Part shown: positions 15,250-23,567 of the stretch, in pieces
How the letters are laid out: each line of letters begins with the position of its first letter
How positions within the stretch are numbered: position 1 is the stretch's first letter
DNA from: a virus
Length of the DNA: 48,839 nucleotides
Virus record (IMG/VR): IMGVR_UViG_3300027833_000076
Coordinates: 1 to 48,839 of that record
Reading direction: 5' to 3' (one strand)
The notes under the pieces: generated by a model
What the model was told of the DNA's origin: nothing
Database searches by the model: none
The model's input: only the letters and a program-made list of their open reading frames with translations
Position numbers and translations under genes: made by a program

Positions 15250-16962
15250 ATGAAGGGAACATTTTTCTCAGCAGATTTTATTAAAACAGATAATGGACTT
15301 AAATTCATAGAACTTAATACAGATACTATGGATGTATTTGGCGCGGTTGATGATGACGGAATTGATTACTCTGGACTTATAACATTACTACAAAACGAAA
15401 CAATAGATACAATTGAAGTAATATATAAACCATCAATACAACAATCACTTGTAAACCACCTATCAGCATCTATTAGAGATAATGCCTCTTTTATCACAAC
15501 ATGGACATCACACGAAGAAGATTTCAACACAATATACCCAACTGCGGTAACCGATGCATCTAACAAATTTATTCTTAGATTTGCATATGATGAAAACGCT
15601 ATCGTTGATTCTGTATATGCTAAACATGATGTAAATTCTTTATCTATATTTAATGAGTACACTGCATCGAGTGATGCAATTCCATTCTTTGTTAGTAGTT
15701 CCGATATGCATATTGATGTATTGGAAAGAAAAACTAATCCAGGAACTTTTCCAGATATTGTTCTTAAAAGTCAATGGTCAACAAGTACTGTTTCATTTAT
15801 TAAATTAGGTGGACACTTGGATGATGGAATATATATAACTAGTGATAGCGGAACTCATGCTATAGTTGATGGTAACTATATTGATGTTCAAAACTTACAA
15901 TACACACATGATTTAGTATCAGGTAGTTATGTAGAGCAAGCGGATGGAGACTTTATTGAAATAAATGGAAGTTATTATCCAAGAATGTGGCATATGACTG
16001 GTAGTGAAGATGAGGTTGAATGGATACCTAATCAAGATTTATTACCTACACATATTTTTGTAGATGGTACATATGAAACTGGTTCTGAACATGATGAAGC
16101 TCGTATTGAGTATTTCCTATCATCATCTGCATTAGATAGTCATTGTTATTATACTAACTTTGAATATGGTTCTGGTTCGATAGTTGATAATCATGTTACT
16201 TCTATTAGACATTATGGGATTGTATATGGTTCATCTCTTACTCACCTAAGTTTAGGAACTGTTAGTGGAAAGAGTATATTAGAGTTACCTACATACGATG
16301 ATGTAAATTTTGGAGATTTTGATATAGAAGCTCACTTTTATAATAGAAAACATTACCATGAATTTTCAACTTCTTATATAAAAGAGAATAGTAGAAAACG
16401 AGGAGTATTCGAAACAGAAAATGTTGTATCAGCCAGTAACGAGATAGTTGATATAACAGATATAGTTAGTGGTTCTGTTGTAAAGGCGTTTTATATACCT
16501 GGTATAACTGATGATGAGGATTTAGCTTCTCACTTTATAAATGTATCTGTTGCAGGAAACACATTACCTGCAAATTCTGCTTATACACAATCTGTTGTAG
16601 TTTCAACACCTACTTCAATTGAGATGTGGAATAACATGATATATGAATTAAGAGTAAGTGGAAGTGATGAATCGAATTTTATGTCAACAGATACGAATGC
16701 TTTACTTTATGTAAGTTCTTCAAATGAATTTAAATTTAAAAATGTTACCTCAATAATACCTGGAGATGATTTCTTATTTAATGTAGATTCTAGTTTAATT
16801 CCAATTTTAACATCAAGTGTACATATACTAAATAATAACACAGGTTCTTTTATAGAGATGGATGTTGAAACAGAAGATAATTATATACTTGCAAATGATG
16901 CATCCGGAAATCAACAAGTAATGTTAACTGCAACTGTACACAACTTTAAAAAAGTACAATAA
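15250..16962 (+). CDS. Presumed virion structural protein, 570 aa
   Basis: The N-terminus (FFSADFIKTDNGLKFIELNT) resembles structural or conserved hypothetical proteins of T4-like cyanophages and also the substrate-end strand of ATP-grasp ligases. I do not see the rest of an ATP-grasp fold. The remainder is long, Ser/Thr/Asp-rich and beta-strand-like (repeated GSGS, VSGSVV, ASSNE), with no membrane segment. A class B motif precedes it. Likely part of the tail or an appendage; the assignment is contextual. Confidence 0.55.
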   Translation: MKGTFFSADFIKTDNGLKFIELNTDTMDVFGAVDDDGIDYSGLITLLQNETIDTIEVIYKPSIQQSLVNHLSASIRDNASFITTWTSHEEDFNTIYPTAVTDASNKFILRFAYDENAIVDSVYAKHDVNSLSIFNEYTASSDAIPFFVSSSDMHIDVLERKTNPGTFPDIVLKSQWSTSTVSFIKLGGHLDDGIYITSDSGTHAIVDGNYIDVQNLQYTHDLVSGSYVEQADGDFIEINGSYYPRMWHMTGSEDEVEWIPNQDLLPTHIFVDGTYETGSEHDEARIEYFLSSSALDSHCYYTNFEYGSGSIVDNHVTSIRHYGIVYGSSLTHLSLGTVSGKSILELPTYDDVNFGDFDIEAHFYNRKHYHEFSTSYIKENSRKRGVFETENVVSASNEIVDITDIVSGSVVKAFYIPGITDDEDLASHFINVSVAGNTLPANSAYTQSVVVSTPTSIEMWNNMIYELRVSGSDESNFMSTDTNALLYVSSSNEFKFKNVTSIIPGDDFLFNVDSSLIPILTSSVHILNNNTGSFIEMDVETEDNYILANDASGNQQVMLTATVHNFKKVQ

Positions 16963-16977
16963 AAGGATAATACAATT

Positions 16978-17127
16978 ATGGCTATTACAAAATCAGAAAT
17001 ACCGAGTTTAATTTACAAAACCAAACAAAATAATGCACAAAGTGTAACAGTAAGTGCGGCGGAAAAGGTTGAAGTAAATAGAATTATGGGAAACTTCTTT
17101 TCTTATGTTTTAGATAAACATTCGTAA
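16978..17127 (+). CDS. Small hypothetical protein, 49 aa
   Basis: The frame begins MAITKSEIPSLIYKTKQNNA, with an AAAGGA site 10 bp before its ATG, one of the few clear Shine-Dalgarno sites here. It sits 15 bp after the 570 aa virion-type gene and is likely co-expressed. Possibly a small virion or assembly factor; no domain recognised. Confidence 0.65.
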   Translation: MAITKSEIPSLIYKTKQNNAQSVTVSAAEKVEVNRIMGNFFSYVLDKHS

Positions 17128-17151
17128 ACCACATCTATATACCAATATGTT

Positions 17152-18081
17152 ATGAATTCAATATTTGTTTATTGGACAAAACCGTACCTATATAAAAACA
17201 ATTCAATAGAATATAATTCAGATAAACACAACTGGGTTAAGGGGGTTGATTTATTAAGTTATGAAGTTGAATATACAAAAACATCTGCACTATCTGCAAG
17301 TAAATATGTAGGTAAATCTATACTATATACAGATTCATTAGGATATGAAGTATTCAAAAAATATAATCTTCTCGAATGTTATGATGAAATCAATGTTGAT
17401 TTACTAAATGAATTTACAGACAACCACACATTTGATGCAGGTACATATTGGACATCTGGTAAAACATATGTAATATGTAATCAAAAAGAACCATTTATTT
17501 TTCTTGATTTAGATTTTATACTTTTAGAAAAAGTAGATTATGGATTATTAAAAAACTATGATTTAATTCACAATCAATGGGAATTGAGTAGAAATGACTT
17601 ATACGTTTCTAATAATAAATTTAAACAACTAGATTTACCATATTACTATCCAAACAACTTATATCCAAATACAAGTTTTCTTTATGTAAATAATATAACT
17701 CTACTAAAAGAGTATTGGGAACTACATAAAAAAATTATTTATAATACTGAAGTAGAAACTGGTGTAGATACTTGGCTACTTGCAGACCAAGGTATTCTTG
17801 GATATATAGCAAGATTTATGAAACTAAACATAGGATGTTTGGAAGAATGTGCATATATTTCTCATGCAGATGATTGGAAGTATCCAGATGGGGTTGATTT
17901 AAACTATGGTGGTATGCCTTATAAAGTATATCTTGGTAAATACAAATCTATATCAATTAAATATTATCATGTTTGGCTTCATAAGGTAAAGTTAATCGAA
18001 AAGGAAGAAGAAAGAACTTTATTTTCAAATAAGATGAATACCCTAATTAAAAACTTAGAAAAAGGAACAACACTATTATGA
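17152..18081 (+). CDS. Glycosyltransferase-like (GT-A fold) protein, 309 aa
   Basis: An N-terminal nucleotide-binding-like region is followed by FIFLDLDFIL, with Asp119 and Asp121 as a DxD-like metal/nucleotide-sugar site. Later, ADQGILGYIARF and ISHADDWKYPDG resemble acceptor-side elements of GT-A enzymes, and a late LHKVK follows. It overlaps the next glycosyltransferase-like gene (ATGA), so the two are probably made together. Sugar donor and acceptor unknown. Confidence 0.55.
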   Translation: MNSIFVYWTKPYLYKNNSIEYNSDKHNWVKGVDLLSYEVEYTKTSALSASKYVGKSILYTDSLGYEVFKKYNLLECYDEINVDLLNEFTDNHTFDAGTYWTSGKTYVICNQKEPFIFLDLDFILLEKVDYGLLKNYDLIHNQWELSRNDLYVSNNKFKQLDLPYYYPNNLYPNTSFLYVNNITLLKEYWELHKKIIYNTEVETGVDTWLLADQGILGYIARFMKLNIGCLEECAYISHADDWKYPDGVDLNYGGMPYKVYLGKYKSISIKYYHVWLHKVKLIEKEEERTLFSNKMNTLIKNLEKGTTLL

Positions 18082-18893
18082 CATTAACATATAGCTTTGA
18101 TTCTAGGATGGGTCTTTATGATGAAACTTCTAAAACAAAAACAACTTGTGTTTCTGATTTAAAATATCTATACGATATGTATAAAGCTTCCATGATACGA
18201 GCAAGGGAGTTTGGATATAAAATTAAATTATATGGAGATTCTATAACCATATCTAATTTAAAAGAATACATTGATAGTAGTTATTGTATTGATAATATTA
18301 AATTTGATTTAGTAGATGATTTAAAAATATGGATACATACACAGAATGATTTAGATTGTATAACATTTGATGGAGATATTATTCTAACTTCTCGATTGGA
18401 TTTTATGAATGAATTCGGATACGATGCTATATTTGAAAATAAAGAAACTAAGAAAAATGTATTAAATAAAGAATGGGATAGTTACAATGGATATGTAACT
18501 ATGCTAGAAATATTTGAAAAATATAATACTGATAAGTTAGTAAAGAACTACACCAATACTAATACCTTTTCTTGTAACGTTGGTGTTATAAAATTCAACA
18601 ACCAATCTACTAAAGATGCATTAATAAGTGGTTACTATGAAATGAAAAATCATTATCTAAACAACATAGAACCAATTGATAATTTAAGAAAAAAGAAACT
18701 AATCCCATCACTTATAATCTGCCAATATCATTTTGCAAACACAATAGAATCAAATAAATTTAATGTTGGATTTTTAAGTGAATCCAATGGACATAGGTAT
18801 TCTCACTGGGTTGGTGGAATAAAATTCTACAAAGTATGTATCCAAGAAGTATATAATATATTGAATGATGTTGAAAAAACATCTTTTATTTGA
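18078..18893 (+). CDS. Glycosyltransferase-like protein, 271 aa
   Basis: The segment LDCITFDGDIIL places Asp98 and Asp100 in a DxD-like motif. The surrounding order (Rossmann-like N-terminus, DxD at about residue 100, NTFSCNVGVIKF strand at about residue 163) matches the neighbouring gene at 17152. The pair may act in sequence on one acceptor, or as a complex. The C-terminal HRYSHWVGGIKF supplies conserved-looking His residues. Assignment is by motif only. Confidence 0.5.
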   Translation: MTLTYSFDSRMGLYDETSKTKTTCVSDLKYLYDMYKASMIRAREFGYKIKLYGDSITISNLKEYIDSSYCIDNIKFDLVDDLKIWIHTQNDLDCITFDGDIILTSRLDFMNEFGYDAIFENKETKKNVLNKEWDSYNGYVTMLEIFEKYNTDKLVKNYTNTNTFSCNVGVIKFNNQSTKDALISGYYEMKNHYLNNIEPIDNLRKKKLIPSLIICQYHFANTIESNKFNVGFLSESNGHRYSHWVGGIKFYKVCIQEVYNILNDVEKTSFI

Positions 18894-18901
18894 TATTTAT
18901 A
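18892..18901 (+). promoter_or_regulatory. Possible class B promoter motif
   Basis: GATATTTATA, one mismatch from TATATTTATA, ends 19 bp before the ATG at 18921. It would start a transcript covering GNAT, PhoH, PhyH and methyltransferase. Confidence 0.45.
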
Positions 18902-18920
18902 TGAACAAAGATGTTACTTT

Positions 18921-19451
18921 ATGGATACAACAAAAATATTTCAACTTACACTATCGAAAGATACCCTAGTTGAATTTAACTTCTCAGAAGATTACAAAGT
19001 AGTTTTTGTAAATAAAAAGAACTATCCACAATATCTTGAGCAACTATTGCACTTATCCAATCTAATGAAAGATGACTTCACTTGGGTAGGTATTCCAGAC
19101 AAACAAATGTTAAAGAGAAGATTCGAATCCTTTAACTCATCGGTACAACTATTTTATTACAACGATTTACCAATTGGATGGACGTGGGGAAATCCTAACT
19201 TCACTCCACTATGGGAAATAACGAATCAACCATTACAAGAAAATGAAATATACACTGGTGGTTCTTTTCTAAGTCAAAAAGTAAAAAAACCAAAAGGTAG
19301 TGGTACTGCTATGTATTATCTTACATATAAGAAATTTTTGTACATGGATGGAATAGATTGTTTATATGCGTATGTTGATAATTGGAATCACAAATCAATT
19401 CATCTTCTAAAAAAAATAGGTTTCACTAATTTTAATTTTATAAAGGAATAA
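18921..19451 (+). CDS. GNAT-family N-acetyltransferase, 176 aa
   Basis: The C-terminal half carries the acetyl-CoA binding pattern: VKKPKGSGTAMYYLTYKKFL gives the Gly-x-Gly loop and helix of motif A, followed by YAYVDNWNHKSIHLLKKIGF, typical of motif B with its N-x-x-S-x-x-L-x-x-K-x-G-F signature. GNAT enzymes acetylate amino groups of proteins, sugars or antibiotics. Its position beside two glycosyltransferase-like genes suggests an amino-sugar substrate, but that is inference. The N-terminal 90 residues are less conserved. Confidence 0.8.
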   Translation: MDTTKIFQLTLSKDTLVEFNFSEDYKVVFVNKKNYPQYLEQLLHLSNLMKDDFTWVGIPDKQMLKRRFESFNSSVQLFYYNDLPIGWTWGNPNFTPLWEITNQPLQENEIYTGGSFLSQKVKKPKGSGTAMYYLTYKKFLYMDGIDCLYAYVDNWNHKSIHLLKKIGFTNFNFIKE

Positions 19452-20117
19452 ATGGCAACACAAAACATTGGTAAAAATCCCCCAAAGGGAAAAGTTAGAT
19501 TTTCAATATCATTATCGGATGAGCAGAAAGAGGCTAAAACAAATATATTATATCATCCGTATAACTTTGTTCTTGGAAAGGCAGGAAGTGGTAAGACATT
19601 ACTTGCAGTACAAATCGGATTAGATATGTTCTTTCAGAGAAATATAAATCAAATCATTATAACAAGACCAACTGTATCTAATGAAGATAATGGATATCTG
19701 CCAGGTTCTTTAAATGAAAAGATGGAGCCGTGGTTAGTTCCAATTCGTTCTAATATGAGAAAGGTTTATAACAAACCAGCAATATTGGAAAAGATGGAGA
19801 ACGATGAGAAGATAGAACTAGTATCATTATCTCACTTCAGAGGAAGAACCTTTGATAATGCGTGTGTTATTGTAGATGAGTTTCAAAACTTAACTAAACA
19901 ACAACTTAGTATGGTATTGGGTAGATTGGGTAAAGGTTCTACTATGATACTTTGTGGAGACCCCCAACAAATTGATTTAAAATTTCCAAACGATTCAGCA
20001 ATACATGATGTTGCCAAAGTAAAAGAATCTAAATATGTTTACTCAATTAACTTATTAGATAACCATAGACATGAATCATTAGATGAGATATTAAGATTGT
20101 TACAAAATTATGCATAA
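19452..20117 (+). CDS. phoH: PhoH-like P-loop ATPase, 221 aa
   Basis: Walker A GKAGSGKT at 42-49 and Walker B VIVDEFQN at 139-146 are intact. TRPTVSNEDNGYLPG, the FRGRTF segment and the late CGDPQQIDL are diagnostic of PhoH. PhoH proteins are ATPases related to helicase domains, among the commonest genes of marine phages, and are linked to phosphate stress and RNA handling, though the phage role is unsettled. The length suits the single-domain phage form. The ATG follows the GNAT stop directly. Confidence 0.95.
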   Translation: MATQNIGKNPPKGKVRFSISLSDEQKEAKTNILYHPYNFVLGKAGSGKTLLAVQIGLDMFFQRNINQIIITRPTVSNEDNGYLPGSLNEKMEPWLVPIRSNMRKVYNKPAILEKMENDEKIELVSLSHFRGRTFDNACVIVDEFQNLTKQQLSMVLGRLGKGSTMILCGDPQQIDLKFPNDSAIHDVAKVKESKYVYSINLLDNHRHESLDEILRLLQNYA

Positions 20118-20724
20118 TGATTTACAATTTTATAAAAAACATGGATGGGTACATTTACAAAAAAAGATAAGTGAAGATGTAGTTCATGAATTACAAACTC
20201 GTTCTATTAAATTAAGAAAATGGGTAAATGATAAGATAGGTCAACCTTGTAAATATGGTGGAGATACTCATTGGAAAGGGGTAGGTTGTGCAGGTATGTA
20301 TGATACCTATCTTTTAGATTTTTATAAATCAAATCTCATGATTGATATTGCAAAAAAACTTTTAAATACTGAAGATGTTTGGTTGTATAACGACCAGGTT
20401 GTTGTTAAATTACCCAATGATAATTTTGGATTTGAAGAACATACTGATAATTCAATCGGAGGTAACTTTAATGAAGGTGGTAATACAATAAATATGTCCG
20501 TAATACTAACTGATTTTACGGATGAAAACGGAACACTACAATTAAGAGATACGAAGATATATCCAAAAGCTGGAGATATTGTTGTAATACATGGAGATAC
20601 TCCTCATCAATCAAACCCAAACAACTCAGATAAACCCAGATGTTTATATGCGTGTGTTTATAGTGATAAACAAATTATTTTTAAAAACTTCTATAAAGAA
20701 AGAATAGTAAAATCTATTATATGA
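20110..20724 (+). CDS. PhyH-type Fe(II)/2-oxoglutarate dioxygenase, 204 aa
   Basis: A phytanoyl-CoA hydroxylase-like fold. The iron ligands His111 and Asp113 (FEEHTDNS) and His166 (GDTPHQSNP) are present, with Arg177 for 2-oxoglutarate. GTLQLRDTKIYPKAGDIVVIHG is typical of the family. Family members hydroxylate lipids, small metabolites, sugars and nucleosides. The N-terminal FYKKHGWVHL is the usual family opening. It overlaps phoH by 8 bp and the methyltransferase by 4 bp, so it may act on the same substrate as the latter. Confidence 0.85.
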   Translation: MHNDLQFYKKHGWVHLQKKISEDVVHELQTRSIKLRKWVNDKIGQPCKYGGDTHWKGVGCAGMYDTYLLDFYKSNLMIDIAKKLLNTEDVWLYNDQVVVKLPNDNFGFEEHTDNSIGGNFNEGGNTINMSVILTDFTDENGTLQLRDTKIYPKAGDIVVIHGDTPHQSNPNNSDKPRCLYACVYSDKQIIFKNFYKERIVKSII

Positions 20725-21311
20725 ATACTCAAAGATTACATACACCACATTGGTTCAAAGGTAATATAAATAATATGTTCTTTGGGTTTGTAGATATGCT
20801 AACGGAACTTAAAACTATAAAGGATAAGAACACTACTATGATTGAGATAGGTTCTTATATGGGAGAATCCACGATGCTATTTGCATCATCTCAAATATTT
20901 GATAAGATTTATACAATAGAACCACATGAGGGACACGAGATATTTAACGAGAACCATGATTATTCTTGGGAACTTGTTAAACAACAATTCGAAATAAATA
21001 CACGATACTTTGATAACATATCTTTAATATCAGATTATAGTTACAATGTTGTTGATACCTTTGAAGATAATAGTATAGATTTTATTTACATAGATGCTAA
21101 TCACTTATACGAATCAGTAAAGCAAGATTTAACATTGTATTATCCTAAAGTAAAACCAGGTGGATATATTGGTGGTCATGATTATCAAAAAGATTGGCCT
21201 GGTGTAGTTACTGCAATACATGAGATAATTGGATATCCTGAAAAGGTATTTGATGATGGTTCTTGGATTAAACAAAAACCCAAAAAAATAAGTCAAAAAA
21301 GACTTGTATAA
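20721..21311 (+). CDS. Class I SAM-dependent methyltransferase (Methyltransf_24 type), 196 aa
   Basis: Motif I is MIEIGSYMGESTMLFA. The acidic ribose-contact residue falls in YTIEPHEGHE. IDFIYIDANHLYESVKQDL and VKPGGYIGGHDY match the Methyltransf_24 group, which acts on sugars and other small acceptors and shares motifs with cephalosporin hydroxylase-like enzymes. Metal-binding Asp/His residues (DANH, GGHDY) are visible. The SAM synthetase at 32064 could supply its cofactor. It is the last gene of the operon; a class A promoter starts inside its final codons. Confidence 0.8.
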   Translation: MNTQRLHTPHWFKGNINNMFFGFVDMLTELKTIKDKNTTMIEIGSYMGESTMLFASSQIFDKIYTIEPHEGHEIFNENHDYSWELVKQQFEINTRYFDNISLISDYSYNVVDTFEDNSIDFIYIDANHLYESVKQDLTLYYPKVKPGGYIGGHDYQKDWPGVVTAIHEIIGYPEKVFDDGSWIKQKPKKISQKRLV

Positions 21312-21335
21312 TTCAATTATTTTTCGTATATTTAC
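21304..21335 (+). promoter_or_regulatory. Class A promoter
   Basis: TTG 21304-21306 lies within the last codons of the methyltransferase gene. A 20 bp spacer, CG and TATATTTAC (21327-21335) follow. The ATG at 21343 is 7 bp downstream, as at 7851 and 22570, but here it opens only a four-codon frame before the real gene at 21378. Confidence 0.85.
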
Positions 21336-21342
21336 TATGTAA

Positions 21343-21357
21343 ATGAGTGATAATTAA
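21343..21357 (+). other. Four-codon upstream ORF (MSDN-stop)
   Basis: ATGAGTGATAATTAA stands exactly where the genes at 7851 (ATGAGTGATAAT...) and 22570 (ATGAGTGAGAGT...) begin relative to their promoters. It may be a relic of promoter duplication with the first codons of a gene, or a functional leaderless upstream ORF. Nothing in the sequence decides between these. Confidence 0.4.
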
Positions 21358-21377
21358 ACCCTTTAAAATAGTAAATT

Positions 21378-21563
21378 ATGTTAGTAGTATTAGAATCAGT
21401 AGGAAGTGTGTTCGACACAAATCAAGGAATTATTTACCCACAAAATATAGATGGAAGTTATGATAAAAACTTCTCTATATCAGTTATCGAAGAAGAAGTA
21501 GCTTCTGATTGGTGGGAATCGTTATCTTCTGAAGATTATAAAATAGTAATAAATAATTCATAA
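21378..21563 (+). CDS. Hypothetical protein, 61 aa
   Basis: A short acidic soluble protein (NGSYDKN-type central section and VIEEEVASDWWESLSSEDY). First full gene after a class A promoter; it ends just before the next class A promoter, so it forms a monocistronic unit. No family recognised. Confidence 0.7.
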   Translation: MLVVLESVGSVFDTNQGIIYPQNIDGSYDKNFSISVIEEEVASDWWESLSSEDYKIVINNS

Positions 21564-21568
21564 AAAGC

Positions 21569-21599
21569 TTGTATAATCCAAAATAAAGTCGTATATTAC
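21569..21599 (+). promoter_or_regulatory. Class A promoter
   Basis: TTG 21569-21571, 20 bp spacer, then CG and TATATTAC (21592-21599). Downstream, ATG at 21614 opens a five-codon frame (MTVKL-stop) ending 4 bp before the start of the next gene at 21636. Confidence 0.8.
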
Positions 21600-21635
21600 T
21601 TATGTAATAAGAAATGACAGTTAAACTTTAAAACA

Positions 21636-21917
21636 ATGAATTATATAAACAACGAAAATGTTAAGTCAATACTTTCAATCGGTGATTGGGGAGTATCAGA
21701 ATGTTCAATGAGTGGAACTATCGAATGGAATCATCCTTCGAAAAACACTACTATTCTCGCAACTCCCAATTGGGAAGAGGATGGATTAGTTCCAATTGAT
21801 ATGACTAATGAAAATGGTGAGTATGAAAAAATTATAGATGTGGTGTTGAGTGGTTCTTTATCACAACAACTTAATCAGTACGAAACAATTGTAGAATCAG
21901 TACTAGTAAATTTATAA
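21636..21917 (+). CDS. Hypothetical protein, 93 aa
   Basis: Acidic soluble protein with many Trp (SIGDWGVSECSMSGTIEWNH; TPNWEEDGLVP) that may form a small beta domain. First gene of a four-gene run driven by the promoter at 21569. Function unknown. Confidence 0.7.
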   Translation: MNYINNENVKSILSIGDWGVSECSMSGTIEWNHPSKNTTILATPNWEEDGLVPIDMTNENGEYEKIIDVVLSGSLSQQLNQYETIVESVLVNL

Positions 21918-21918
21918 T

Positions 21919-22104
21919 ATGATAAATACTAAAATTAAATTTGAAAACAAATACGGACAAATCCAAGAAGGAGTTGTTACAGATGCTAACTACCAATGTG
22001 ACTGGGATAAAGACCTCAATGGGTGTATCCAAGTAGAAGTAGATTATGGTAGTAGTATTATAGGAACAGTAAATACATTAATAGATAAATCACAAATAAT
22101 ATGA
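21919..22104 (+). CDS. Hypothetical protein, 61 aa
   Basis: A small beta-rich protein (KFENKYGQIQEGVVTDANYQ; IQVEVDYGSSIIG) that could be a single SH3-like barrel, but only the alternation of strands suggests this. It starts 1 bp after the upstream stop and overlaps the next gene by ATGA. Confidence 0.65.
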   Translation: MINTKIKFENKYGQIQEGVVTDANYQCDWDKDLNGCIQVEVDYGSSIIGTVNTLIDKSQII

Positions 22105-22298
22105 GTTTAGAACTAAAAGAATATATGTTCACCTTTGAAGGTGGAGGATGGAATACTTGTTGGGCAAAAACCCTACGAGGAGCTAAGAAATTAGCAGTAC
22201 AACAATATGCTGACTCTGATACTTTAAATGTAAGAGTTGATTCAGTTCACCTTGCAACTAAAGCAGGATTACGAGCAGCAATGAGTACCTTTTATTAA
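22101..22298 (+). CDS. Hypothetical protein, 65 aa
   Basis: It opens with beta strands (KEYMFTFEGGGWNTCWAKT) followed by a helix (LRGAKKLAVQQYA) and resembles small conserved proteins of other T4-like phages. Coupled to the gene before it by ATGA. Function unknown. Confidence 0.65.
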   Translation: MSLELKEYMFTFEGGGWNTCWAKTLRGAKKLAVQQYADSDTLNVRVDSVHLATKAGLRAAMSTFY

Positions 22299-22329
22299 AA
22301 CAATTAAATAAACAATTAAAATTTAAATT

Positions 22330-22512
22330 ATGATTAAAGCAATTAAAAGTAAAATGTTAACTTACCTATTCAAAGATTGGGTAATGAATGAAACAGATTT
22401 AGAAACACTACAAGTATCTAAAGAATTTATTAAGAAACGAGAAATAGCAATTACAGGTCATATACCCATAATGGGATTCAGGTCTCATTTATCTCCGGAG
22501 AAAATAAACTGA
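22330..22512 (+). CDS. Hypothetical protein, 60 aa
   Basis: MLTYLFKDWVMNETDLETL followed by a basic helix (SKEFIKKREIAITGH) recalls a family of short T4-like phage proteins with LFKDWV near the N-terminus, whose role I do not know. It ends 18 bp before the next class A promoter. Confidence 0.65.
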   Translation: MIKAIKSKMLTYLFKDWVMNETDLETLQVSKEFIKKREIAITGHIPIMGFRSHLSPEKIN

Positions 22513-22530
22513 AAATAAACACTAAAAAGT

Positions 22531-22562
22531 TTGGTAAATCCAAATTAAAGTCGTATATTTAC
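22531..22562 (+). promoter_or_regulatory. Class A promoter
   Basis: TTG 22531-22533, 20 bp spacer, then CG and TATATTTAC at 22554-22562. The ATG of the nucleotidase gene lies 7 bp downstream, predicting a nearly leaderless transcript. Confidence 0.85.
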
Positions 22563-22569
22563 ATAGTAA

Positions 22570-23088
22570 ATGAGTGAGAGTACTAACCTTAATAAAACAA
22601 AAAATTTGAAGAAAAAAGTAGTTTACATCGATATGGATGGAGTTTTAGTTGATTTAGAAAAAGCATTTGATAAGTTTTTCAAACTTCACCCTTATCTTAA
22701 AGAACGATACAAAGATAATCCTGACCATATCCAAGGTATATTCAGAAACCCACCTCCAATCAAAGGAGCAATTGAAGCTGTAAAGAAATTACATGAAAGT
22801 GGTAAGTATGAATTATTCATTGCAACTGCTGCTCCTTGGGGTAATCCTGGTTCAAATACTGATAAAAGATTTTGGATTGAAGAACACTTTGGAAACCTAT
22901 TCCACAAGAAAATGTTTATCACTCACAGAAAAGATTTATTAATGGGTGATTACCTTATTGATGATAGAGTTAAGAATGGAGCTGGTGAGTTTAGTGGTGA
23001 GTTGTTAAGATTCGGATTGGATTGGGAAAACAACTACACACCAAATGAGTATCCAACTTGGGATAGTATATTAGAAAAGTTATTGTAA
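22570..23088 (+). CDS. 5'(3')-deoxyribonucleotidase (HAD superfamily), 172 aa
   Basis: VVYIDMDGVLVDLEKAF holds the HAD nucleophile Asp21 and general acid Asp23. The segment FIATAAPWGNPGS is typical of the NT5C group, and KKMFITHRKDLLMGDYLIDDR supplies motifs III and IV. The enzyme removes phosphate from deoxynucleoside monophosphates and would balance pools with the deaminase (13394) and thymidylate synthase (30267). Length is normal for a phage NT5C-like protein. Its stop overlaps the lipoprotein gene (TAATG). Confidence 0.88.
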   Translation: MSESTNLNKTKNLKKKVVYIDMDGVLVDLEKAFDKFFKLHPYLKERYKDNPDHIQGIFRNPPPIKGAIEAVKKLHESGKYELFIATAAPWGNPGSNTDKRFWIEEHFGNLFHKKMFITHRKDLLMGDYLIDDRVKNGAGEFSGELLRFGLDWENNYTPNEYPTWDSILEKLL

Positions 23089-23567
23089 TGAAAGATAATC
23101 ATAGAAAAGAACAAACAGAAAAATTCGCATTAAGTGGAATAGCATTTTTTGGAGTATTACTTGTGGTATTGTTACTATTATCATCACTCATGAGTTGTAG
23201 TGTTGAAGATGATATCTTAGTATTAGAACAACCAACATTAGAAATAGATGGTAGATTACCTATCGATAATAATGGATACTATCATTTAGAACTAAATCAA
23301 AATACTAATCAAACAATACACACAGTAAGTGGTACTGTTGGTAATACACTTAATCTACCTCCTTTAAAAGTAGAATGGGAAAGTAACTTACAATGGGTAT
23401 ATCAAGATATGTTAGTAGATGTAAGTAACTCTTCTTCATATGTTATGGATGGAACTGTTAATAATGTAATAGGACCAGTTAGAACAATGCTAGGAGATAC
23501 TCTTATATTAACAGGTACAATTAGAGAACATCTAATATCTGATTCTATAAAAATAGTATTAGAATGA
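23088..23567 (+). CDS. Predicted surface lipoprotein, 159 aa
   Basis: After a charged 13-residue N-terminus comes a hydrophobic segment (16-36) ending in the lipobox LMSC (Cys37). The residues after Cys, SVEDD, are acidic like the lipoprotein export signal that sends Bacteroidetes lipoproteins to the cell surface. The mature part is Asn/Thr-rich and looks beta-like, with no enzyme motif. Phage-encoded lipoproteins often block receptors or DNA entry, so superinfection exclusion is plausible but unproven. The N-region is longer than usual for a signal peptide; a simple membrane anchor is the alternative. Confidence 0.65.
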   Translation: MKDNHRKEQTEKFALSGIAFFGVLLVVLLLLSSLMSCSVEDDILVLEQPTLEIDGRLPIDNNGYYHLELNQNTNQTIHTVSGTVGNTLNLPPLKVEWESNLQWVYQDMLVDVSNSSSYVMDGTVNNVIGPVRTMLGDTLILTGTIREHLISDSIKIVLE

